The translations under genes and the position numbers were made by a program. Source: JBHJGS01 sp050331575 (lineage in GTDB: Bacteria > Pseudomonadota > Alphaproteobacteria > Sphingomonadales > Rhodothalassiaceae). Taken from it: DNA of 34,907 nt. Shown piece by piece: positions 29,791-34,907 of the stretch. How positions within the stretch are numbered: position 1 is the stretch's first letter; each line of letters opens with the position of its first letter. The stretch is taken from the NCBI GenBank assembly GCA_050331575.1, contig JBHJGS010000069.1:1-34907 (forward strand), given 5' to 3'. The notes beneath the pieces were generated by a model, which did not search any database, was not told where the DNA came from, and saw only the letters and a program-made list of their open reading frames with translations.

Positions 29791-31875
29791 ATGACGGCAA
29801 CAATCTTGGCCATCCTCAGCGGGTTGGCCGCGCTGGCCTATGGCTATTGGGCGCGCAGCTCGATCTTGGACGCGCCGGCCGGCACCACGCGCATGCAGGA
29901 GATTGCAGCAGCAATCCAGGAGGGCGCCGGCGCCTATCTGAACCGCCAGTACCGCACCATCGCCATCGTCGGCGTCATCGTCACCGTGGTGCTGCTGTTG
30001 TTCTTGGGCCTGTTTCCGGCGATCGGCTTTGCGCTGGGGGCGATCCTGTCCGGGGCGGCGGGCTATGTCGGCATGCTGGTGTCGGTGCGCGCCAATGTGC
30101 GTACCACGGAGGCCGCGCGCACCAGCTTGCAGGCGGGCCTGGACGTGGCGTTCAAGGCCGGGGCGATGACCGGCATGCTGGTGGCCGGCCTGGCGCTGTT
30201 GTCCGTTGCCGTTTATTTCTGGTTCCTGACCGACCTGCGCGCGTTCGAGGCGACCAGCCGCGAGGTGATCGATGCGCTGGTGGCGCTGGGCTTCGGTGCC
30301 TCGCTGATCTCCATCTTCGCGCGGCTGGGCGGCGGCATCTTCACCAAGGGGGCCGATGTCGGCGCAGACCTGGTCGGCAAGGTCGAGGCCGGCATTCCGG
30401 AGGATGATCCGCGCAATCCCGCGGTGATTGCGGACAATGTCGGTGACAATGTCGGAGACTGTGCCGGCATGGCCGCGGACCTGTTCGAAACCTATGTGGT
30501 GACCGTGGGCGCCACCATGGTGTTGACCGCGCTGTTCCTGGGCCCCGCCGGGACCGAGCTGATGACCCTGCCGCTGGCCATCGGCGGCGTGTGCCTGCTG
30601 ACCTCGATCATCGGCACCTTCTTCGTGAAGCTGGGCGACGACAATAATATCATGAAGGCGCTGTATAAGGGCTTCGGGGTTAGCGCCGTGCTCGCAGCCG
30701 TGGCGCTGTATTTCGTGATCGGCTGGCTAGCGCCGGGCGAGATGGGCGCAGAATTCGTCGCCGAGTCCGGCATCACCGGCATGGACCTGTTCTGGTGCGG
30801 CATCGTCGGACTGGTGGTCACCGGCCTGATCATCGTCATCACCGAATATTATACCGGCACGGCCTCGCGGCCGGTGCGCTCCATCGCCAAGGCGTCGGAG
30901 ACCGGGCACGGCACCAATGTAATCCAGGGCCTGGCGATCTCGTTGGAGGCCACCGCACTGCCGACCCTGGTGATCTGCGTCGGCATCATCATCGCGTTCA
31001 ATCTAGCCGGCGTACTCGGCCTGGGCTTCGCGGCGACCACCATGTTGTCGCTGGCCGGCGTCGTGGTGGCGCTGGATGCCTATGGCCCGGTCACCGACAA
31101 TGCCGGCGGTATCGCGGAAATGGCGGAGCTGGAAAGCGATGTCCGGGACCGCACCGATGCCCTGGACGCGGTGGGCAACACCACCAAGGCGGTGACCAAG
31201 GGCTATGCCATCGGCTCCGCCGGCCTGGCCGCGCTGGTGCTGTTCGGCGCCTATCGGGCGGACCTGGACATCTTTTACGGGCCGCTGGATGTGAGCTTCG
31301 ACCTGTCCAACCCCTATGTCGTGGTCGGGTTATTCCTCGGCGCCTTGCTGCCCTATCTGTTCGGCGCCATGGGCATGACCGCGGTGGGTCGGGCAGGCTC
31401 TGCCGTGGTCGAAGAGGTGCGCGCGCAGTTCAAGGCCAATCCCGACATCATGACCGGCAAGTCCAAGCCGGACTATGCCCGCTCCGTCGACCTGCTGACC
31501 CAGACGGCGATCAAGGAAATGGTGGTGCCCAGCTTGCTGCCGGTGCTCGCCCCGCTGGTTACCTATTTCGTGATCAACTGGGTGGCTGGCCAGGCCCAGG
31601 CCTTCGCAGCGGTCGGCGCCTTGTTGCTGGGGGTGATCGTGTCCGGCCTGTTCGTGGCGATCTCGATGACCGCCGGCGGCGGCGCCTGGGACAATGCCAA
31701 GAAATATATCGAAGACGGCAATCACGGCGGCAAGGGCTCTGAGGCGCACAAGGCCGCGGTTACCGGTGATACGGTGGGTGACCCCTATAAGGACACCGCC
31801 GGGCCGGCGGTCAATCCGATGATCAAGATCACCAATATCGTGGCGCTTTTGCTGCTGGCGGCCCTGGCGCACTGA
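29791..31875 (+). CDS. hppA: Membrane proton-translocating pyrophosphatase, K+-independent type
   Basis: A 694-residue integral-membrane pyrophosphatase with about 16 helices. It hydrolyses pyrophosphate and moves protons out of the cytoplasm. The substrate site is intact: GGGIFTKGADVGADLVGKVE, PEDDPRNPAVIADNVGDNVGDCAGMAADLFE in two parts, VALDAYGPVTDNAGGIAEMAE, and near the C-terminus GGAWDNAKKYIEDG with GDTVGDPYKDTAGPA. At the K+ switch it reads GNTTKAVTKG, with Lys466, and Thr three residues on. K+-dependent enzymes have Ala at the Lys position, so this should be the K+-independent H+ pump. A bidirectional terminator follows. Confidence 0.97.
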   Translation: MTATILAILSGLAALAYGYWARSSILDAPAGTTRMQEIAAAIQEGAGAYLNRQYRTIAIVGVIVTVVLLLFLGLFPAIGFALGAILSGAAGYVGMLVSVRANVRTTEAARTSLQAGLDVAFKAGAMTGMLVAGLALLSVAVYFWFLTDLRAFEATSREVIDALVALGFGASLISIFARLGGGIFTKGADVGADLVGKVEAGIPEDDPRNPAVIADNVGDNVGDCAGMAADLFETYVVTVGATMVLTALFLGPAGTELMTLPLAIGGVCLLTSIIGTFFVKLGDDNNIMKALYKGFGVSAVLAAVALYFVIGWLAPGEMGAEFVAESGITGMDLFWCGIVGLVVTGLIIVITEYYTGTASRPVRSIAKASETGHGTNVIQGLAISLEATALPTLVICVGIIIAFNLAGVLGLGFAATTMLSLAGVVVALDAYGPVTDNAGGIAEMAELESDVRDRTDALDAVGNTTKAVTKGYAIGSAGLAALVLFGAYRADLDIFYGPLDVSFDLSNPYVVVGLFLGALLPYLFGAMGMTAVGRAGSAVVEEVRAQFKANPDIMTGKSKPDYARSVDLLTQTAIKEMVVPSLLPVLAPLVTYFVINWVAGQAQAFAAVGALLLGVIVSGLFVAISMTAGGGAWDNAKKYIEDGNHGGKGSEAHKAAVTGDTVGDPYKDTAGPAVNPMIKITNIVALLLLAALAH

Positions 31876-31893
31876 TTGGGTGCATGCTTCAAG

Positions 31894-31930
31894 AAAAATG
31901 GACGCGCCCAACGCGGACGCGTCCATTTTT
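31894..31930. terminator. Bidirectional terminator between hppA and rpsA
   Basis: A perfect 13-bp stem (31894-31906 with 31918-31930) includes five A on the left and five T on the right, so it works as an A-tract/T-tract terminator on both strands. It lies 18 bases after the hppA stop and 139 bases beyond the rpsA stop. Confidence 0.88.
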
Positions 31931-32003
31931 CGTGTCTTGCCAGGGCAGTATCCGATCACTCGCGATGGCGCTCGATCGGATGACAGGGCCCGCCTTCTAT
32001 GCG

Positions 32004-32064
32004 GCGAGCACCCTTTTCCGACCGATCGGTTCCGCACTGCGAGTCCAACCGGTCGGATGGTGCT
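32004..32064. repeat. 61-bp palindromic intergenic repeat, copy B
   Basis: Arms gagcacc/ggtgctc (32006-32012 with 32059-32065) and ccgaccg/cggtcgg (32018-32024 with 32050-32056) form a two-part hairpin. It aligns ungapped with 21326-21386. Like copy A, it stands between convergent genes, here just past the rpsA stop at 32070. Confidence 0.8.
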
Positions 32065-32069
32065 CTCGG

Positions 32070-33779
32070 TCAGGAGTCTTTGTTTTCCTGAGCCTTTTGC
32101 AGCGCCGCGCCCAAGATATCGCCCAGAGAGGCGCCGCTGTCCTGGCTGCCATACTGTTCCACCGCCTTCTTTTCTTCCGCGGCTTCCAGCGCCTTGATCG
32201 ACAAGGACACGCGGCGCGCGGATTTGTCGATCTGGGTGATCATGGCATCGATCTTGTCGCCCGCGGCGAAGCGTTCGGGGCGCTGGTCGGCGCGATCCTT
32301 GGCCAGGTCGGAGCGGCGAATGAACGCTGAATAGCCTTCCTCGCCGCCGATGGAGACCTCCACGCCATTGTCGTTCACCGCGGTCACGGTGCAGGTGACG
32401 GTCTCGCCGCGCTTGCGCCCGGCCACCTCGGAGAAGGGGTCGCCTTCCAGCTGCTTGACGCCCAGCGAGATGCGTTCCTTCTCCACATCGACGTCGAGCA
32501 CCACGGCCTTGACCATGTCGCCCTTCTTGAAATCCTCGATGATCTCTTCGCCGGAGCGGTTCCAGTCCAGATCGGACAGATGGACCATGCCGTCGACATC
32601 GCCGTCCAGGCCGATGAACAGGCCGAACTCGGTGATGTTCTTGACCTCGCCTTCGACCTTGGTACCCGGCGGGAAGCGGTCAGCGAAGGACTCCCACGGA
32701 TTGGCCATGCACTGCTTCAGGCCCAAGGAGATGCGGCGCTTGTCGCTGTCGACCTCCAGGATCATCACCTCAACCTCCTGGGAGGTGGAGACGATCTTGC
32801 CCGGATGAACATTCTTCTTCACCCAGCTCATCTCAGAGACGTGCACCAGGCCTTCAACACCGGCCTCCAGCTCCACAAAGGCGCCATAGTCCGTGATGTT
32901 GGTGACGCGGCCGGTGAATTTGGCGCCGACCGGGTATTTGGCCTCGATGCCTTCCCAGGGGTCGGTTTCCAGCTGCTTCATGCCCAGCGAGATGCGCTGA
33001 TTTTCCTTGTTGATGCGGATGATCTGCACCTTCACCGTCTCGCCGATATTCAGCACCTCGGTGGGATGATTGACCCGCTTCCAGGAAATGTCGGTGACGT
33101 GCAGCAGCCCATCGATGCCGCCCAGATCGACGAAGGCGCCGTAATCGGTGATGTTCTTCACCACGCCGTCGACGACATCGCCTTCCTTCAGCTTCGCCAG
33201 CAACTCGGTGCGCTGTTCGGCCCGGGTTTCTTCCAGAACCGCCCGGCGGGAGACGACGATATTGCCGCGGCGCCGGTCCATCTTGAGGATCTGGAACGGC
33301 TGGGGAATGTTCAGCAGGGGCGTGATATCGCGCACCGGGCGGATATCCACCTGGCTGCCGGGCAGGAACGCCACAGCCCCGGACAGATCGACGGTAAAGC
33401 CGCCCTTGACGCGGCCGAAGATCACGCCGTCGACGCGGGCGTCCTTCTCAAACGCCTTCTCCAGCTTTTCCCAGGCTTCTTCACGGCGGGCCTTGTCGCG
33501 GCTTAAGATTGCCTCGCCCAGCGCATTTTCGACGCGATCGACATAAACATCGACATGATCGCCGATGCCGATTTCCGCGGCTTGGCCCGGGGCTGCGAAT
33601 TCCTTCAGCGGCACCCGGCCTTCGGCCTTCAGGCCGATGTCGATCACCGCCAGATCATTTTCGATCGCGGTGACGGTTCCGGTCACCACGCGTCCTTCAA
33701 AACTGCCATCCTCGCCCAGCGATTCGTCCAGCAGAGCTGCGAAATCTTCGCGGGAGGCGGCGGCTTCCACTGCAGTCAT
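32070..33779 (-). CDS. rpsA: 30S ribosomal protein S1
   Basis: A 569-residue protein with six S1 RNA-binding repeats. Repeats 3-6 are the clearest: GVVKNITDYGAFVDLGGIDG-LLHVTDISWKR, GRVTNITDYGAFVELEAGVEG-LVHVSEMSW, GEVKNITEFGLFIGLDGDVDG-MVHLSDLDW and the more divergent last repeat. S1 recruits mRNA to the small subunit. AAAGGA six bases before the chosen ATG supports this start; an 84-codon upstream in-frame extension has no S1 similarity. Downstream of cmk by 217 bp, as in most alphaproteobacteria; ihfB, which often follows rpsA, is not here. Confidence 0.97.
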   Translation of the reverse strand: MTAVEAAASREDFAALLDESLGEDGSFEGRVVTGTVTAIENDLAVIDIGLKAEGRVPLKEFAAPGQAAEIGIGDHVDVYVDRVENALGEAILSRDKARREEAWEKLEKAFEKDARVDGVIFGRVKGGFTVDLSGAVAFLPGSQVDIRPVRDITPLLNIPQPFQILKMDRRRGNIVVSRRAVLEETRAEQRTELLAKLKEGDVVDGVVKNITDYGAFVDLGGIDGLLHVTDISWKRVNHPTEVLNIGETVKVQIIRINKENQRISLGMKQLETDPWEGIEAKYPVGAKFTGRVTNITDYGAFVELEAGVEGLVHVSEMSWVKKNVHPGKIVSTSQEVEVMILEVDSDKRRISLGLKQCMANPWESFADRFPPGTKVEGEVKNITEFGLFIGLDGDVDGMVHLSDLDWNRSGEEIIEDFKKGDMVKAVVLDVDVEKERISLGVKQLEGDPFSEVAGRKRGETVTCTVTAVNDNGVEVSIGGEEGYSAFIRRSDLAKDRADQRPERFAAGDKIDAMITQIDKSARRVSLSIKALEAAEEKKAVEQYGSQDSGASLGDILGAALQKAQENKDS

Positions 33780-33996
33780 GCAAGTTCCTTTAAAACGGAA
33801 CGCTTGTGCCAATTTCGGTCCGGCCGGCCAGCAATATCTGGCGGTCTTCCCCCGGGGGCTCAGCGTCCTCTCAAACAGTCTTTGACGAGCCGACGACCAT
33901 CGCCGGCTTTCCAGATCATCCCGGGAGCCGTTCACGTATAACAACGCGCGCCGGCCCGTCGCCGAGGTTTCGGCAGCGGGTGAGCGCGCGCTCGCT
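33780..33996 (-). other. cmk-rpsA spacer / rpsA leader
   Basis: A 217-bp non-coding stretch between cmk and rpsA. It probably holds the rpsA promoter and a leader used in S1 autoregulation. A GTTATAC hexamer region on the minus strand near 33935-33942 could be a minus 10 element, but I see no convincing partner. Local inverted GC-rich runs (around 33850-33860, cccccgggggc) may fold in the leader. Confidence 0.35.
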
Positions 33997-34647
33997 TCAG
34001 GCTGTGTTCCACCCGTGCTGTCTGGCCTCAACCAGCGCCAGCGCGTGTTTGAACGCGGCCTCTATATCCAAATCGGTGGTGTCGAGCAAGATCGCGTCCT
34101 CGGCCGGCACCATGGGAGCGACATCGCGCTGGCTGTCGCGGGCATCGCGCTGCTTTAAGTCCGCCAAAACCGCATCATAGCTGATCGCCGGGTCGCTGCG
34201 CTGAAGCTCCTTGGTGCGCCGGCGGGCGCGTTCGGTCACCGAAGCGGTCACGAAAAGTTTCACAGGCGCTGCGGGACACACCACCGTGCCGATATCGCGC
34301 CCGTCCAGCACCGCGCCGTCCCGCTGACTGGGCGGCTCGGCCGCGAACGCGCGCTGAAAGTCCAGCAGGGCCGCGCGCACGGCCGGCACGGCTGCGACCA
34401 GCGAGGCGGCCTTGCCGGCCTCAACACTGCGCAACGCCGGATCGTCCAGACCCTCCGGCCTCAGCGCATAAGCGGCCTGGGCGGCGGCTTCGGCATCGGC
34501 GGGGTCGCGCCCTGCCTGGATCACCGCCCAGCCGACCGCGCGATAGAGCAGCCCGGTATCCAGATAGGCCATGTTGAGATGCTGTGCCAAACGCCGCGCC
34601 AGGGTCCCCTTGCCCGAGGCGGCCGGCCCGTCCACCGCGATGATCAT
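33997..34647 (-). CDS. cmk: Cytidylate kinase
   Basis: A 216-residue P-loop kinase phosphorylating CMP and dCMP. It begins IIAVDGPAASGKGTLARRLAQ (Walker A G-P-A-A-S-G-K-G-T), followed by YLDTGLLYRAVGWAV, LDGRDIGTVVCP, the lid RARRRTKEL and RDSQRDVAPMVPAEDAILLDTT. Length fits the short form. It precedes rpsA, the usual alphaproteobacterial order. aroA, which commonly stands before cmk, is not found in the 120 bp to the IS element, so synteny is interrupted here. Confidence 0.96.
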   Translation of the reverse strand: MIIAVDGPAASGKGTLARRLAQHLNMAYLDTGLLYRAVGWAVIQAGRDPADAEAAAQAAYALRPEGLDDPALRSVEAGKAASLVAAVPAVRAALLDFQRAFAAEPPSQRDGAVLDGRDIGTVVCPAAPVKLFVTASVTERARRRTKELQRSDPAISYDAVLADLKQRDARDSQRDVAPMVPAEDAILLDTTDLDIEAAFKHALALVEARQHGWNTA

Positions 34648-34767
34648 GCGCTCGCCTAATCCCTCCCGTTCATGCCGCCCGGAACGTCAAAGCGTGGTCC
34701 ATAAGCCGGTGATGACGCAGAAGTAAAGGAACGCGGACAGACGCGCCAACAGGTTGCCGATCAGAAA

Positions 34768-34907
34768 CTAGGCTCTGTTGACAAACTTTTTAGTCCAGAT
34801 GCGAGCGGCGGCAATTTGGATGAAGCCGAGATAGCTTTCGGATGTTTTGTCGTATCGCGTTGCGAGGCGGCGTGAGCATTTGAGGGTGGCAAAGCATCGC
34901 TCGATGC
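34768..34907 (-). CDS. IS5-family-like transposase, C-terminal part (runs off the window)
   Basis: The last ~45 codons of a DDE transposase: IERCFATLKCSRRLATRYDK, then TSESYLGFIQIAAARIW and a TAG stop. The R-R-x-A-T-R-Y-D-K block and the Glu in I-E-R (the final E of the DDE triad) match the IS5 group that includes IS427. The 5' part is beyond the window. The TAG reads through a CTAG that appears to be the host target site, so the stop codon is provided outside the element. Confidence 0.82.
   Translation of the reverse strand, partial: IERCFATLKCSRRLATRYDKTSESYLGFIQIAAARIWTKKFVNRA
34771..34907 (-). mobile_element. Right end of an IS5-like insertion sequence
   Basis: The element end is placed at 34771, where ggctctgttgacaaac fits a terminal inverted repeat and directly follows cta in a CTAG context. 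IS427-group elements insert at CTAG and duplicate TA. The opposite end is outside the window, so the boundaries and target duplication cannot be confirmed here. Confidence 0.68.

Noticed and set aside
33780..34031. 84-codon N-terminal extension of rpsA
   Set aside because: No S1 similarity, overlap with the cmk 3' end, and AAAGGA directly before the internal ATG.

Overview
The window reads as a chromosomal segment of a GC-rich alphaproteobacterium. Three things point there: a MucR/Ros regulator, an LdtR-type MarR regulator, and the gene order rpiB-glyA-nrdR-ribD-ribE-ribBA-ribH-nusB-thiL-hppA, which I know from that class. The genus cannot be fixed from the sequence alone. I see no tRNA, rRNA, CRISPR array or prophage. 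The only clear mobile element is an IS5-like transposase end cut by the right edge.

Layout. (1) Positions 1-2740 hold a small module: an HxlR regulator, a divergent membrane/SRPBCC fusion protein and a gamma-carbonic-anhydrase-like protein. It is bracketed by direct copies of a palindromic repeat; the left side also carries poly-C tracts and a C/T-rich minisatellite. (2) 2741-9842 is a phenylalanine/tyrosine degradation cluster on the minus strand: hppD, a VOC metalloprotein, fahA, maiA, a HisC-like aminotransferase, phhA and a homocysteine methyltransferase-family gene. A divergent MarR regulator follows, with a perfect 14-bp palindrome between it and hppD. Homogentisate 1,2-dioxygenase is not in the cluster. 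(3) 9787-15214 holds a lipoprotein alpha/beta-hydrolase whose nucleophile position is Ala, meaB, a DUF3253 gene, ctaA, cutA, and the rplM-rpsI ribosomal operon. (4) 15311-16689 is a membrane pentapeptide-repeat gene broken by two frameshifts. (5) 16727-20370 is a valine-degradation cluster (acyl-CoA dehydrogenase, 3-hydroxyisobutyryl-CoA hydrolase, 3-hydroxyisobutyrate dehydrogenase) with a small secreted protein inside it. (6) 20484-21836 carries ldtR, a small DUF6898-like gene and mucR. (7) 22157-29662 is one long plus-strand run with mostly overlapping or touching genes: rpiB, glyA, nrdR, riboflavin synthesis, nusB, thiL and a FliL-like protein. (8) 29791-34647 holds a K+-independent-type proton pyrophosphatase facing rpsA and cmk. 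The sequence before cmk is interrupted by the IS element.

How the parts connect. Region 2 would take phenylalanine and tyrosine to fumarate and acetoacetate, provided homogentisate dioxygenase is supplied from elsewhere or by the VOC protein. Region 5 takes isobutyryl-CoA toward propionyl-CoA, and MeaB in region 3 services the methylmalonyl-CoA mutase needed downstream of that. Region 7 makes lumazine and riboflavin, but its RibBA has a GTP cyclohydrolase II half without the zinc cysteines, so a separate RibA is expected elsewhere.

Most of the window is ordinary core genome. The parts that deserve a second look are the two related 61-bp palindromes placed between convergent genes, the 11-bp-phased TTAG triplet before ldtR, the MucR lacking its zinc histidines, the Ala-for-Ser hydrolase lipoprotein, the VOC gene in the homogentisate pathway, the terminator-like hairpin in the hppA leader, and the IS whose transposase stop codon appears to come from the target site. 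I found no convincing wholly new multi-gene system.
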